From: Cochlodiniinecator piscidefendens | GTDB lineage: Bacteria; Pseudomonadota; Alphaproteobacteria; Rhodobacterales; Rhodobacteraceae | Length of the DNA stretch: 64,000 bases | NCBI RefSeq assembly: GCF_011326755.1 | Contig: NZ_JAAOIE010000002.1 | Location: 682,001-746,000, forward strand | Reading direction: 5' to 3' | Part shown: one piece after another, positions 23,569 through 33,559 of the stretch | Layout of the letters: every line of letters begins with the position of its first letter | Numbering within the stretch: position 1 is the first letter of the stretch | Notes under the pieces: generated by a model | What the model was told of the DNA's origin: nothing | Seen by the model: the letters and a program-made list of their open reading frames with translations, nothing else | Database searches by the model: none | Translations under genes and position numbers: made by a program

Positions 23569-25833
23569 TTAACCACATTTAGAATGGCCGCAGCTACCGC
23601 AGGTCATACAGCCTTCAACCATACGCAAGTCAAATTGACCGCAGCTGGGGCACGCTTTCCCACGTGGGGCTTCGCCAACGGCAACCACCTCAGCCTGAGG
23701 GTCTGATTTCAGGCCCATACCTTCACCCTCGATGAACCCGGTGCGCACCAGATGAGTTTCGATAACCCCACCAATCGCAGCCAAAATAGACGGGATGTAT
23801 TTACCTTCCATCCATGCGCCACCGCGTGGATCAAACACCGCTTTCAGCTCTTCAACAACAAAGCTCACATCACCACCACGGCGGAACACAGCAGAGATCA
23901 TCCGTGTCAAAGCAACGGTCCAAGCGAAATGCTCCATGTTTTTGGAGTTAATAAACACCTCAAACGGACGACGATTACCATTGAGGATCACATCGTTGAT
24001 GGTGATGTAAATCGCGTGCTCACTGTCAGGCCATTTTACTTTGTAGGTATGACCCTCAAGCGCTTGCGGACGGTTCAGCGGCTCAGAAATGTAAACAACA
24101 TCAGCGCCTGTATCGATCTCGGGTGTTTTTTCAGATTCCTCAGAAACAGACAAAACAGACCCGGTCACATCATTCGGACGATATGTCGTGCAGCCTTTGC
24201 ACCCCGTATCCCATGCCTGCATATAGACATCTTTGAACGCATCAAAATCAATGTCTTCTGGGCAGTTGATGGTTTTAGAGATTGAACTATCAATCCACTT
24301 TTGCGCCGCCGCCTGCATACGAACATGCGCTTGTGGCTCAAGCGTTTGGGCGTTTACAAAATAATCCGGCAGGGCTTTGTCACCAAATTTTTCACGCCAC
24401 AGCTGAACCGCATAATCCACCACTTCTTCTTCAGTGCGCGAACCGTCTTTTTGCAAAACCTTACGGGTGTAGGCATAGGCAAACACCGGCTCGATACCCG
24501 ATGATACGTTCCCCGCATAAAGACTGATCGTCCCAGTTGGAGCAATAGACGTGAGCAATGCGTTGCGAATGCCGTGTTTCTTGATGGCATCGCGCACATC
24601 ATCATCCATCTGCATCATATTGCCCGACGCGAGGTATTTATCCGCGTCAAACAGCGGGAACGCCCCTTTTTCCTTCGCCAAATCCACCGACGCCAGATAC
24701 GCGGCGCGGGCGATTGCTTTCATCCAGCGCTCCGTTTGACGCGCCGCTTCCTCGGTTCCGTATTGGGACCCGACCATCAGCAATGCATCGGCAAGTCCGG
24801 TCACACCAAGCCCAATCCGACGTTTGGCTTGGGCTTCTCGCGCTTGGGCCTCCAGCGGGAAACGGGATGCATCCACCACGTTGTCCATCATGCGCACAGC
24901 GGTTGCGACCAGTTCGATCATTTCCGCCTCGTCCATTTCGGCGGCGTCCTCAAACGGGTTTTTCACCAAACGCGCAAGGTTGATAGACCCCAGCAAACAC
25001 GCACCATACGGCGGCAAAGGCTGCTCGCCACAGGGGTTCGTCGCTGCAATATCTTCGCAATAGTTCAGGTTGTTCATCGCGTTAATGCGGTCGATGAAAA
25101 TAACACCCGGTTCTGCCTGCGCATAGGTGGACTGCATGATCTTATTCCACAGATCACGCGCGCTGACCGTGTGATAGACTTTATCGTTGAAATGCAGATC
25201 CCAGCTTCCGTCGGCTTTCACCGCTTCCATGAACGCATCAGAAATCAGAACAGACACGTTGAACATCCGCAAACGGGCCGGGTCTTTTTTCGCCGTGATG
25301 AAATCTTCGATATCGGGGTGGTCGCACCGCATGGTGGCCATCATCGCACCCCGGCGCGAACCCGCTGACATAATCGTGCGGCACATTGCATCCCACACAT
25401 CCATAAAGGACAAAGGCCCAGACGCATCCGCCGCCACACCCAAAACATCCGCGCCACGCGGACGAATGGTGGAAAAGTCATAACCGATGCCGCCGCCCTG
25501 CTGCATGGTCAACGCGGCCTCTTTCAACATGTCGAAAATTCCGGACATGCTATCGGGCACAGTCCCCATAACGAAACAGTTGAACAGTGTTACAGAGCGC
25601 CCGGTCCCTGCCCCCGCAGTGATACGACCCGCCGGTAGATATTTGAAATCTTCCAAGGCGTTGTAGAATTTTTCTTCCCACACAGTTTTGTCTGTTTCGA
25701 CATCTGCCAAAGACCGCGCAATCCGGCGCCAAGTGTCTTCAACCGTCGCATCCTGTGGGGTACCATCCGCGTGTTTCAGGCGGTATTTCATATCCCAAAT
25801 TTGTTCAGCGATCGGGGCAGCGAAACGGCTCAT
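23569..25833 (-). CDS. nrdJ: Adenosylcobalamin-dependent (class II) ribonucleotide reductase
   Basis: 754 residues; the ATG giving MSRFAAPIAEQIW has AAGGA about eight bases upstream. It reduces ribonucleotides to deoxyribonucleotides using a cobalamin radical. Signatures: FNCFVMGTVPDS, MQQGGGIGYDFS, NPCGEQPLPPYGACLLGSINL (catalytic Cys and Asn/Glu) and APTGTISLYAGN. A C-terminal redox tail has ACPSCGQFD and GCMTCGSCGHSKCG. Length is in the usual range. It stands alone at the right edge of the island. Its B12 need fits the corrinoid transporter and riboswitch at 2-5.5 kb. No other RNR is in the window. Confidence 0.95.
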   Translation of the reverse strand: MSRFAAPIAEQIWDMKYRLKHADGTPQDATVEDTWRRIARSLADVETDKTVWEEKFYNALEDFKYLPAGRITAGAGTGRSVTLFNCFVMGTVPDSMSGIFDMLKEAALTMQQGGGIGYDFSTIRPRGADVLGVAADASGPLSFMDVWDAMCRTIMSAGSRRGAMMATMRCDHPDIEDFITAKKDPARLRMFNVSVLISDAFMEAVKADGSWDLHFNDKVYHTVSARDLWNKIMQSTYAQAEPGVIFIDRINAMNNLNYCEDIAATNPCGEQPLPPYGACLLGSINLARLVKNPFEDAAEMDEAEMIELVATAVRMMDNVVDASRFPLEAQAREAQAKRRIGLGVTGLADALLMVGSQYGTEEAARQTERWMKAIARAAYLASVDLAKEKGAFPLFDADKYLASGNMMQMDDDVRDAIKKHGIRNALLTSIAPTGTISLYAGNVSSGIEPVFAYAYTRKVLQKDGSRTEEEVVDYAVQLWREKFGDKALPDYFVNAQTLEPQAHVRMQAAAQKWIDSSISKTINCPEDIDFDAFKDVYMQAWDTGCKGCTTYRPNDVTGSVLSVSEESEKTPEIDTGADVVYISEPLNRPQALEGHTYKVKWPDSEHAIYITINDVILNGNRRPFEVFINSKNMEHFAWTVALTRMISAVFRRGGDVSFVVEELKAVFDPRGGAWMEGKYIPSILAAIGGVIETHLVRTGFIEGEGMGLKSDPQAEVVAVGEAPRGKACPSCGQFDLRMVEGCMTCGSCGHSKCG

Positions 25834-25959
25834 GTGGCGTATCCTTAAGTGCAATGATTAGGAGTCCGAAGATATGGAACCTTCACATTTCCGTCAATTG
25901 ATTTCCCGATGAAATCCCGTTATATTTTGCAAGGATACCACAACATATAGGGTTGACGC

Positions 25960-26391
25960 GTGACGAATACCATAAATCTAGTAAAACTCTGCGTTGGTAT
26001 AGATTCTCTAGAACACCTAGAAACCTGGCGTGCATCGCGGCGAAAACCCGGCGATACCACGCCAATTCAACACGTTACGCGGATGTGGCCCAAGCGTGAA
26101 ACCGAACTCTTAAACGGTGGCTCGCTCTACTGGGTCATCAAAGGTGTGATTCTGGCACGTCAACGTGTTCTTAGCCTTGATGAAGTCATCGGCCAAGATG
26201 GAATCAGACGCTGCGCCATTGTTATGGACAATGAACTCATCCGAACCGAAGCCGCCCCCCGCCGCGCATTCCAAGGCTGGCGCTACCTCAAGCCCGAAGA
26301 CGCCCCCGCCGACCTCGGCCAATCCCGCACACACGAAGACACCCTCCCCAACGCCCTCACCGCCGCCCTTGCCGAAATCGGGGTGCGCTAG
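25960..26391 (+). CDS. DUF1489 family protein
   Basis: 143 residues from a GTG. The family is widespread in alphaproteobacteria and the pattern is clear: INLVKLCVGIDSLEHLETW, HVTRMWPKRETELLNGGSLYWVIKGVILARQ and the C-terminal APRRAFQGWRYLKPEDAPADL. The function is unknown. It is divergent from nrdJ with 126 bases between them, and is followed convergently by a DUF2806 gene. The C-terminal tail is alanine- and leucine-rich. No catalytic motif is apparent; a nucleic-acid related role is a guess only. Confidence 0.88.
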   Translation: MTNTINLVKLCVGIDSLEHLETWRASRRKPGDTTPIQHVTRMWPKRETELLNGGSLYWVIKGVILARQRVLSLDEVIGQDGIRRCAIVMDNELIRTEAAPRRAFQGWRYLKPEDAPADLGQSRTHEDTLPNALTAALAEIGVR

Positions 26392-26407
26392 TGCGGTAAA
26401 TCACTGT

Positions 26408-27367
26408 CTAGTCAGTTTTGAAAAGCTCATGTAGATCGGGAATGCTAAAAAATTCTCCGTCTAAAACCACCCGTCCATAGAAAACGTTGCTGATCTCGGG
26501 TTTGGCCAAAGCGACATTTGCGAACCCTTGAAAATCAAACGGCCTCCCGACCACATCGACAAGATCTCTACCTGCTTTTGATAAAACCGCCGCCTTGAAT
26601 CTAACGTTAGTAGCTGCCTGTCCTACCACAACAAACCCAAATTCCAAGCTCGCGGCGATCCTCAAGTAGCGGCCCTTATCGTTAAGGTCAAATTGGTAAG
26701 ACTTGTCAGCCGTCCAAAAACCTGATTGTTCAATGTACGATTTTTCAGCTTCGCTCAAAGCAGGCTTAACACATTCGCTTAAAACCGCCCCACCGTACAA
26801 ACAGAACGGCAGAACCCGTTCGATAAGCTCTGCCGTTTCACTATCCAACATGGAAACAAAATGTAGGGTCACGGGCGAAATTGCCCCCGGCTTACGGATC
26901 TCACTTGCCAAAATTTTGCCGAACATCGTTCTCAGATCATCGCGAGACGTATCCTCAGCGTATCGTTCAAACTTGGACAGCCAATCGTCAGACGGCCCTT
27001 CAGATTCAGGATTGGGCGGATTATCGTTCAACTCTTCAATCGCGATCGCAGCAATTGCATCTTTATTTTTCTGCACCCGATACGCGCGATCCAACATATT
27101 ATGTGTTGCGCGCGCCATCACCTCAGGATCATGAACAGCCCTTTCCGATACATGTTTGGCTATCGCTTGCGATAGCTGCGATCTTGCATCCGTTTTGTCT
27201 CTTATCCCCTGAGCAACCCCTTCCAACTTAGCAGCGGGAATTTCGGCAAAGGCCCCGACCAAACGGCTAATTGCCTTACCAGCAGGCCCGGCCAACAATT
27301 GAGGAAGCCCACCCTCAATGATTGTTGATAGCCAATTTTCACTGTTTGAGTTTTCAGAATTCGTCAT
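26408..27367 (-). CDS. DUF2806 family protein
   Basis: 319 residues. The central part, ARATHNMLDRAYRVQKNKDAIAAIAIEEL and SRDDLRTMFGKILASEIRKPGAISPVTLHFVSMLD, matches the DUF2806 pattern. The rest is helical with few hydrophobic runs, and the N terminus has GLPQLLAGPAGKAISRLVGAF, a possible amphipathic helix. Function unknown; such proteins are often found among accessory or phage-related genes. It has its own promoter region of about 270 bases, with repeated TGCATA motifs. It ends 17 bases from the DUF1489 stop (convergent). Nothing broken. Confidence 0.75.
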   Translation of the reverse strand: MTNSENSNSENWLSTIIEGGLPQLLAGPAGKAISRLVGAFAEIPAAKLEGVAQGIRDKTDARSQLSQAIAKHVSERAVHDPEVMARATHNMLDRAYRVQKNKDAIAAIAIEELNDNPPNPESEGPSDDWLSKFERYAEDTSRDDLRTMFGKILASEIRKPGAISPVTLHFVSMLDSETAELIERVLPFCLYGGAVLSECVKPALSEAEKSYIEQSGFWTADKSYQFDLNDKGRYLRIAASLEFGFVVVGQAATNVRFKAAVLSKAGRDLVDVVGRPFDFQGFANVALAKPEISNVFYGRVVLDGEFFSIPDLHELFKTD

Positions 27368-27497
27368 TTAACCCTCACCAATTACCCACTGATACAAATA
27401 CCTCGCCCAATACAGACCTGTCCTTACATCACATATGCTAACACAAGAAATACAGCCGCTTTATAAATAAACGGCTGTGCCAAAACCGCAAATCGTA

Positions 27498-27545
27498 TGC
27501 ATAAAAACCATATAAAAGCTGCATAACTCCTGCATAGAAACCATA
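27498..27545. repeat. Direct repeats upstream of the DUF2806 gene
   Basis: TGCATARAAACCATA occurs at 27498-27512 and 27531-27545, 33 bases apart (about three helical turns), with a third TGCATA between them at 27520. The whole is bounded by CGTATG and CATACG. This looks like a cluster of regulator sites. Confidence 0.45.
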
Positions 27546-27635
27546 CGACCGTTTTTGGGGTTTCTTTGCTGCCAAATCCCGAAAAACCTGGCCGCACTAA
27601 GGTCCGCAAACGTCGCCTTTTACCGCTCAAATAAA

Positions 27636-29693
27636 TCAGATTATTTCGAGCACCGACGTAATATCCGCAAGCGAAAGCGACAATGCATTCGCGCTTTCCT
27701 CCAGAGAAATCGTCAGATCATGCGTTGTTCCATCACTGGTATCTTCGTAAGAAATGCGAATACCACCATTGGTGCGCACGATGCTAGTTTCATCAAATAC
27801 CGCGTCACCCGTATTGTAAAACCGCAGGGTATCGCCCTCTAAGACATCAAAATCCGTTACAACTGTATTTGTAGAAGTACGCGTAAATTCAAAGACATCC
27901 GCGCCCTCGCCCCCAGTCAACACGTCTGTTCCAGCGCCCCCAAATAATGTGTCATCACCCGCGCCACCCACTATGGTTTCATTGGCGTCTGATCCCCAAA
28001 CCACATCATTGCCTGCCCCGCCATCAATCAAAATCGAAACACCGGCCAAGCTGTAATCCGGGCTGGTCAAATCTATGATGTCATTGCCGCCCATGCCTCT
28101 AATTTCTTCGATATTCACAAACCGCGCAGCGCTCTGACGCCCCGTGTCATCTGTCGTCAAAGCAATACTGTCATGGAACCCAGAAAAAGCGTCATGAAGG
28201 AAAAAAGCATCATTTCCCGCGCTCAATTCCACAACATCCACTCCCGTCCCACCGTCAATCACAGCCTCAATGCGCACCATGCCTTCTAGGCTCAAATACA
28301 CGCCCGTCCCCACTTGGGTTTCAGAGCTAACATTATATGCAGTGAGTCCAGATGCATAGGTGGTCGTGCCTGTCAGAATGATTGTGTCACTGCCGGCATC
28401 CGCCTCAATTGCATCCGCGCCATTGCCGTCAGCAATCCAATCATTGCCCCCGCCGGCCAGAATGGCATCGTCTCCGCCGAGGCCGAACAAACGATCCGCT
28501 GCCTGCGATCCCGAAATAGCGTTGTCGGCATCGGTTCCCTCAATCTCCAATCCAGACACCGATACGAACACAGTCGCAATTCCGCTGTTAAACTCGGTGT
28601 TCAACCAAACCAGATGCATGATCCCGTCATCGCCTATGCTGATTTCCGGGGCGGTTGTGACGCCTTCTGGCCCATTGGCGACCAATACCTCGCCCCCAAC
28701 ACGATTTCCCTCCGCATCATATTTTTGCAATCGGATATCGACGGTTCCGCGTACAATAACATTCGCCCAAAGGACGACAAATCCACCATCAGGAGTTGCC
28801 GCGATGGTCGGGCTGTTTTGATCACCGACCGTCGTGCTGTTCACCCGAAATTCACGCCCCTCAGGTGTCCCATCGGCCACATAAACGCGGGCATAAATCC
28901 CGTCACCGGATCGATCTTGATTTTGGCTTACCCATGTCAGAACAATGCGCCCATCTGCCAGAATCGTAATATCAGGATTGAACTGGGCTCCAGAACTATA
29001 CTGATTTACACGAACCTCATTGCTGCGCGGCGTACCATCGGCATTGTAGGTACGCATCATGACAGCATAGAAACTTCCGTCGACATCACGCGAATGCCAA
29101 GTAATCACAAAGCCACCGTCTGCCAACAAAGCAGATACGCCCGATGATTGCACACTTTCAGTCGTTTGATTTACCAGAAATGCGTCACCCACTGGAGTCC
29201 CATTGGCATCAGCCATCTGCGCATAGACACCAGAATTATCTCCGTCTAATCCCGAGTTGCTAAAAACAGTAACTGATCCACCACCGGCCAAACCTATTGT
29301 TTCTGGTGCTAAACCGGAAAAATCCTGACTTTGATAAAGAACCGTGTTCGTCCCCACAGGCGCTCCGTCCGATGTATATGTTTGGGCGCGAATTGATGCT
29401 CGGAAACCGTTTTCAAGTGATGTATAAGTTACGATAATATTGCCGCTTTCCGACAGCGCAACAGCCGGTCTATTTCCGCGTTCGTCTACTGCAGATACTT
29501 GTATTGCAGCACCTTCCGGTGCCCCCTCAGCATCATACAATCTGAGCCAAATACCCTCGTTACGATCTTCAGTCCAAACGGCCGCAGTGCGCCCGTTCCC
29601 AAGTGCAGTAACATCGGCGGCCCAAAGATCTGCTGTTTCGCCAGAGACGTCAATTGGGGTGCCAAGAACTGTTGCGTATCGCGTAATAACCAT
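27636..29693 (-). CDS. Secreted RTX-type protein with beta-propeller-like repeats
   Basis: 685 residues from an ATG with GAGG seven bases upstream; no signal peptide, as expected for type I secretion. Residues 1-380 contain about seven repeats of roughly 50 residues following the pattern DGGFVITW-x-ARxYxADGTPxGxEFRVN. Then come calcium-binding nonapeptides (GGDDAILAGGGND near 408 and GGAGDDTLFGGAGTDVLTGGEGADVFEF near 600) and a C-terminal Asp/Leu tail. It would be exported by a TolC/ABC system, none of which is present here, so exporter genes are elsewhere. Role (surface layer, adhesion or enzyme) unknown. The region between the repeat classes carries no enzyme motif. Confidence 0.82.
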   Translation of the reverse strand: MVITRYATVLGTPIDVSGETADLWAADVTALGNGRTAAVWTEDRNEGIWLRLYDAEGAPEGAAIQVSAVDERGNRPAVALSESGNIIVTYTSLENGFRASIRAQTYTSDGAPVGTNTVLYQSQDFSGLAPETIGLAGGGSVTVFSNSGLDGDNSGVYAQMADANGTPVGDAFLVNQTTESVQSSGVSALLADGGFVITWHSRDVDGSFYAVMMRTYNADGTPRSNEVRVNQYSSGAQFNPDITILADGRIVLTWVSQNQDRSGDGIYARVYVADGTPEGREFRVNSTTVGDQNSPTIAATPDGGFVVLWANVIVRGTVDIRLQKYDAEGNRVGGEVLVANGPEGVTTAPEISIGDDGIMHLVWLNTEFNSGIATVFVSVSGLEIEGTDADNAISGSQAADRLFGLGGDDAILAGGGNDWIADGNGADAIEADAGSDTIILTGTTTYASGLTAYNVSSETQVGTGVYLSLEGMVRIEAVIDGGTGVDVVELSAGNDAFFLHDAFSGFHDSIALTTDDTGRQSAARFVNIEEIRGMGGNDIIDLTSPDYSLAGVSILIDGGAGNDVVWGSDANETIVGGAGDDTLFGGAGTDVLTGGEGADVFEFTRTSTNTVVTDFDVLEGDTLRFYNTGDAVFDETSIVRTNGGIRISYEDTSDGTTHDLTISLEESANALSLSLADITSVLEII

Positions 29694-29813
29694 AACCAAA
29701 CCTCAAAAATTTGGTTAGGAGTTACACCGTTTGCGCCCTACACAAAACCCTTTATGAGAATCTATGTTCTATAAAATACAGACTAGAGTGGATTGGGCGA
29801 CACTAAGATAAGT

Positions 29814-29851
29814 TATGACAATCGCATGCGAAAACTAATGCGATTGTCATA
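29814..29851. repeat. REP-like palindrome (copy 1)
   Basis: TATGACAATCGCAT pairs perfectly with ATGCGATTGTCATA across a 10-base loop, 40 bases after the hisG stop. The core GACAATCGYAT is shared with a second palindrome at 57451-57485. No T-run follows, so it is not a normal terminator. Confidence 0.6.
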
Positions 29852-29891
29852 CAGTTTGTATACAGATATCATATGCCCAACGGCCGGAAAA

Positions 29892-30590
29892 CTACCCGTC
29901 TAATCCCAACAGGTTTGTCAGCACGTTCAACGCTGCTCGATCATCCGTTGTCCACTTCGCAACCCGAGATTTCAGCAGCGTCGCTTGCGACTTATGGACG
30001 ACGCCATCAGACAATAATTTCAGATGGTTTGCCCGCAGCGTTTCCCCGGTTGATGTGATGTCAGCAACCGCTTCAGCTGTTTCGTTTTTCACCGTACCTT
30101 CGGTCGCGCCTTGGCTGTCAACCAATTGATAATCCGCCACGCCGTTGGCCTGCAAAAACTCACGGATAAGTCTATGATATTTCGTCGCAATTCTTAAGCG
30201 AAACCCGTGCTCTTTGCGAAATTGCGCCGCTGCAGCATCAAGGTCATCAAGCGTATCAACATCGGCCCAAAATTTAGGCACCGCGATGATCAGATCCGCA
30301 TGTCCAAACCCCATCGGTGCAAGCTCTTTGACCCGTCGATCCCAGATCGCCAGTTTTTCGCGCACAAGGTCAGTTCCGGTCACGCCCAAATGAATACGAC
30401 CCGCCGCCAGTTCCCGCGGGATTTCGCCAGCGGACAGCAAAACAAGTTCAACCCCATCAACACCGCCAACAGCGCCCGCATATTCGCGATCAGACCCCGT
30501 ACGCCGCAGCTCAACACCCCGCGCACCAAACCAATCAAAAGTCTTTTCCATTAGCCGTCCTTTGGACGGAACACCGAGTTTGATTGTCAT
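29892..30590 (-). CDS. hisG: ATP phosphoribosyltransferase, short-form catalytic subunit
   Basis: 232 residues, the short HisG type that needs HisZ. It joins ATP and PRPP to start histidine synthesis. LGVPSKGRLMEKTFDWF, ELAAGRIHLGVTGTDLVRE, LRIATKYHRLIREFL and the PRPP loop region QLVDSQGATEGTVKNETAEAVADITSTG are all present. The ATG overlaps the hisZ stop (ATGA). It is the third gene of the hisS-hisZ-hisG operon. No regulatory leader is seen, so control of this operon is unlikely to be by attenuation. Confidence 0.95.
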   Translation of the reverse strand: MTIKLGVPSKGRLMEKTFDWFGARGVELRRTGSDREYAGAVGGVDGVELVLLSAGEIPRELAAGRIHLGVTGTDLVREKLAIWDRRVKELAPMGFGHADLIIAVPKFWADVDTLDDLDAAAAQFRKEHGFRLRIATKYHRLIREFLQANGVADYQLVDSQGATEGTVKNETAEAVADITSTGETLRANHLKLLSDGVVHKSQATLLKSRVAKWTTDDRAALNVLTNLLGLDG

Positions 30591-31693
30591 GCTGTTTTCC
30601 CTTTCAGGAGCTGCACCAATTCAGGACGGATCACCCCCCCAACAGCCGGGATAGAACGTCCGTTCCCCAACACGCGCGTCAGTGCGTCATATCGGCCACC
30701 TGTCGCAACTGGTGGTAAATCGGGCCGCCCAAGTGCTGAGAAACTAAAGACAAAACCGTCATAGTATTCCATCGTGCTACGACCATGGCTTGCATCAAAA
30801 TCAAGCGTAGAAACATCAATGCCGCGTGTATCCAGCGCCTCAAGCCGTTTGGCAACCTGACGCACAGCTGGCGCGATAACAGGCATATCTACAGCAATGT
30901 CACGCAGGTTTTCGAGCGCATTTGGAGCTGTTTCCCGCAGACCCAAAATGATCTCAAGCAGTTCAACCTCTGAAGCGTTAATAGGCGCTTCCTTCGCATC
31001 AGCTTTCAGGGCGCGCATACGAAATGCCACCTCTTTTTCACTGCGAAGACCAACCTGTGGGCCGCCATTTTCAATCAACACTTCGACCGAATTGCTATCC
31101 AATAGATTTAACATTTTTTCACGGCTAGCCGCAGGTTTTGCTCCGGCACCAAATCGATCCAACAACGCCCGAAATCTACGTGGCCGCCAGATGTGCCGCA
31201 ACAATGCTTGCTTGCGACGATCTGTTGTTGAAAGCCCCTCTACGGCGGCCTTCAAAATTCCAATATCACCTGTTGCTGCACGCAGCCCCAAAGGCGACAA
31301 AACCTCTGAAAACAGCTGAAAAACCTCAGCATCAGCAGCCATCGGATTTTCGCGATCAAATACCTCATATCCCACTTGGAGGTACTCAAAGGGTCGATCC
31401 ATTTCTTCTTCTTGGCGACGAAAAACTTCACCAGAATAGGTATAGCGCGCAGGCTCAGCCCCTTCGGCCATATGTTTTTGCACGACCGGTACGGTAAAGT
31501 CCGGCCGCAGCATTTGTTCACCGCGTAGCGGATCTGACGTGACATACGCGCGGGCGCGGATATCTTCACCATACAAATCCAACAACGTTTCAGCCGGTTG
31601 CAGGATATCTGCCTCAACAACCTCTGCGCCTGCGGCTTCAAAAAAGCCCATCAGGCGCCGGGCCTCTGCCCTTAGCTCTGCTTTCGTTGACAT
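30587..31693 (-). CDS. hisZ: ATP phosphoribosyltransferase regulatory subunit
   Basis: 368 residues; a class II aminoacyl-tRNA synthetase-like fold without anticodon-binding domain. MLRPDFTVPVVQKHM and ARYTYSGEVFRRQ are the HisRS-like motif 2 region, and ATGGRYDALTRVLG near the end is the motif 3-like segment. HisZ assembles with short HisG and carries feedback inhibition. It lies between hisS (three bases upstream) and hisG, as usual in the alphaproteobacteria. It is somewhat shorter than true HisRS and lacks the catalytic histidine-specific motif completeness. Confidence 0.9.
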   Translation of the reverse strand: MSTKAELRAEARRLMGFFEAAGAEVVEADILQPAETLLDLYGEDIRARAYVTSDPLRGEQMLRPDFTVPVVQKHMAEGAEPARYTYSGEVFRRQEEEMDRPFEYLQVGYEVFDRENPMAADAEVFQLFSEVLSPLGLRAATGDIGILKAAVEGLSTTDRRKQALLRHIWRPRRFRALLDRFGAGAKPAASREKMLNLLDSNSVEVLIENGGPQVGLRSEKEVAFRMRALKADAKEAPINASEVELLEIILGLRETAPNALENLRDIAVDMPVIAPAVRQVAKRLEALDTRGIDVSTLDFDASHGRSTMEYYDGFVFSFSALGRPDLPPVATGGRYDALTRVLGNGRSIPAVGGVIRPELVQLLKGKTA

Positions 31694-31696
31694 TGC

Positions 31697-33190
31697 TTAG
31701 CTTTCTGATCCAGCGAGGATTCTGCGCACTTCAGAAACCATATCTCCACGAGAAACTTCGGACTGTGCGGGCTGCGCTTTCCATTCTTCCAAACTTGCAC
31801 TTTCGGCGATTTTTGCGCCCAAAAACAAATCCTTGATTTGAACAACACCGCGTTCAGCCTCGTCACCGCCTTGGATTACAGCGACCGGAGAGTTGCGTTT
31901 GTCAGCATATTTAAGTTGATTGCCAAAGTTTTTCGGATTGCCCAGATAAACCTCTGCCCGGATACCAGCGTTGCGCAATTCAGCGACCATGCTTTGGTAA
32001 TCGCCCATACGATCACGGTCCATAACTGTCACAACCACTGGACCGCGTGAGGTACCACCAACACGCCCTTTCATGCGAAGCGCAGCAAGCAAACGGTCAA
32101 CACCGATAGAAACACCAGTTGCCGGAACAGATTGTCCCGTGAACCGCTTCACGAGATCATCATAACGGCCCCCACCAGACACAGAACCAAACTGACGCGC
32201 CCGCCCTTTTTCATCGAGGATTTCAAAGGTCAATTCAGCCTCAAAAACCGGGCCAGTGTAATAGCCAAGGCCGCGTACGACTGATGGATCAATGTCGATC
32301 CGATCCGGCCCGTATCCTTGAACCCCAACCAATTCAGCGATGGTTTCAAGTTCGTTCACACCTTCGGCCCCGATCGCAGAACCGCCAATCGCGGCGCGCA
32401 AATTGGCCAATGTACCAGCCGCGTCAGCAGCTTTAGACGTCAAAAACGCGATCACTGGTTCAGCTTGATCAGCGGACAAACCAACCCCGTCAATATAGGC
32501 TCCAGAGGCATCCAAACGGCCTTTGGTCAAAAGTTCACGCACGCCGTTTTCACCGACCTTGTCAAATTTATCAATCGTGCGCAAAACGGCATCACGGTCC
32601 GCTCCGGCATCTTCTGACAGCCCCATAGATTCCAGCACGCCGTTCAAAACCTTACGGTTATTCACACGCACCAAATAATCGCCACGCGGAATTCCAACGG
32701 TTTCCAGCGTATCAGACAACATTGAACAAATCTCAGCATCCGCGGCAACACTTGGCGCACCGATGGTATCTGCGTCACATTGATAAAACTGACGGAACCG
32801 GCCTGGGCCAGGCTTTTCATTGCGCCAAACAGGGCCCATAGCGTACCGGCGATACGGCGTCGGCAGATCATTTCGAAACTGCGCGTAAACCCGCGCCAAC
32901 GGCGCTGTCAGGTCATACCGCAAAGCCATCCAATCGCCCTTGGCTTCCTCATCAGCCTCTTGCCAAGCGAAAACACCCTCATTCGGGCGATCAACGTCTG
33001 GAAGGAATTTCCCCAAAGCTTCGACCGTTTCCACAGCAGAGCTTTCAAGCGCTTCGAACCCATAATGATGATAAACATCCGCAATCGCATCAAGCATCTC
33101 TTTGCGCTGGGTTACTTCGGTACCAAAGTAATCGCGAAATCCTTTTGGCGCTTCGGCCTTAGGGCGGGGTTGTTTTTTTATCTTAGCCAT
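31697..33190 (-). CDS. hisS: Histidyl-tRNA synthetase
   Basis: 497 residues from the ATG giving [23 protein letters not shown]; the frame is open 120 bases further but that extension is not family-like. Motifs: [16 protein letters not shown] (motif 1), [27 protein letters not shown] (motif 2), [15 protein letters not shown] (His A) and [17 protein letters not shown] (motif 3). The C-terminal domain is the anticodon-binding domain. It charges tRNA-His. It is divergent from slyX with about 160 bases between them, and leads the his operon. Confidence 0.93.
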   Translation of the reverse strand: MAKIKKQPRPKAEAPKGFRDYFGTEVTQRKEMLDAIADVYHHYGFEALESSAVETVEALGKFLPDVDRPNEGVFAWQEADEEAKGDWMALRYDLTAPLARVYAQFRNDLPTPYRRYAMGPVWRNEKPGPGRFRQFYQCDADTIGAPSVAADAEICSMLSDTLETVGIPRGDYLVRVNNRKVLNGVLESMGLSEDAGADRDAVLRTIDKFDKVGENGVRELLTKGRLDASGAYIDGVGLSADQAEPVIAFLTSKAADAAGTLANLRAAIGGSAIGAEGVNELETIAELVGVQGYGPDRIDIDPSVVRGLGYYTGPVFEAELTFEILDEKGRARQFGSVSGGGRYDDLVKRFTGQSVPATGVSIGVDRLLAALRMKGRVGGTSRGPVVVTVMDRDRMGDYQSMVAELRNAGIRAEVYLGNPKNFGNQLKYADKRNSPVAVIQGGDEAERGVVQIKDLFLGAKIAESASLEEWKAQPAQSEVSRGDMVSEVRRILAGSES

Positions 33191-33350
33191 GGGTTCTGTC
33201 CCTTTGGGTCTCATCGCGGGCGGTGTATCCGGTCGCGCCCCTCGGGGCAAGCCAAGTGACCCGGAAAGCACCGATTTCACCCAAGGAAATAAATATGCGC
33301 GCACATAAGGCACCCTTGCCTATGGATTAGGCAGGCTCTATCACGGCCTT

Positions 33351-33557
33351 ATGTCTGATGATCTTATGAAACTGCAAGAATTGACTGCGCACCTGACTCG
33401 TTCTGTTGAAGAGCTTTCAGATGTCGTGGCCCGGCAGGAAAAAGAAATTACGCTATTGACCAACCGCGTCCGCATGTTGATGGAGCGCGAAGCCTCTCGC
33501 GAAATGGAAACCGGAGGCTCTATTCCGATGGCAGATCAGCCCCCTCCGCATTGGTAG
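33351..33557 (+). CDS. slyX: SlyX family protein
   Basis: 68 residues, a short coiled coil: KLQELTAHLTRSVEELSDVVARQEKEITLLTNRVRMLMERE followed by the ending SIPMADQPPPHW. This tail is the SlyX signature. The function is unknown; it was named after a neighbour of slyD in enterobacteria. It is divergent from hisS and its stop lies three bases from the convergent lipoprotein gene end. Very short but the pattern is clear. Confidence 0.88.
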   Translation: MSDDLMKLQELTAHLTRSVEELSDVVARQEKEITLLTNRVRMLMEREASREMETGGSIPMADQPPPHW

Positions 33558-33559
33558 CT

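Noticed and set aside
28314-29147. 277-codon plus-strand frame inside the RTX gene
   Set aside because: Antisense of the repeat region; no family features or start site.
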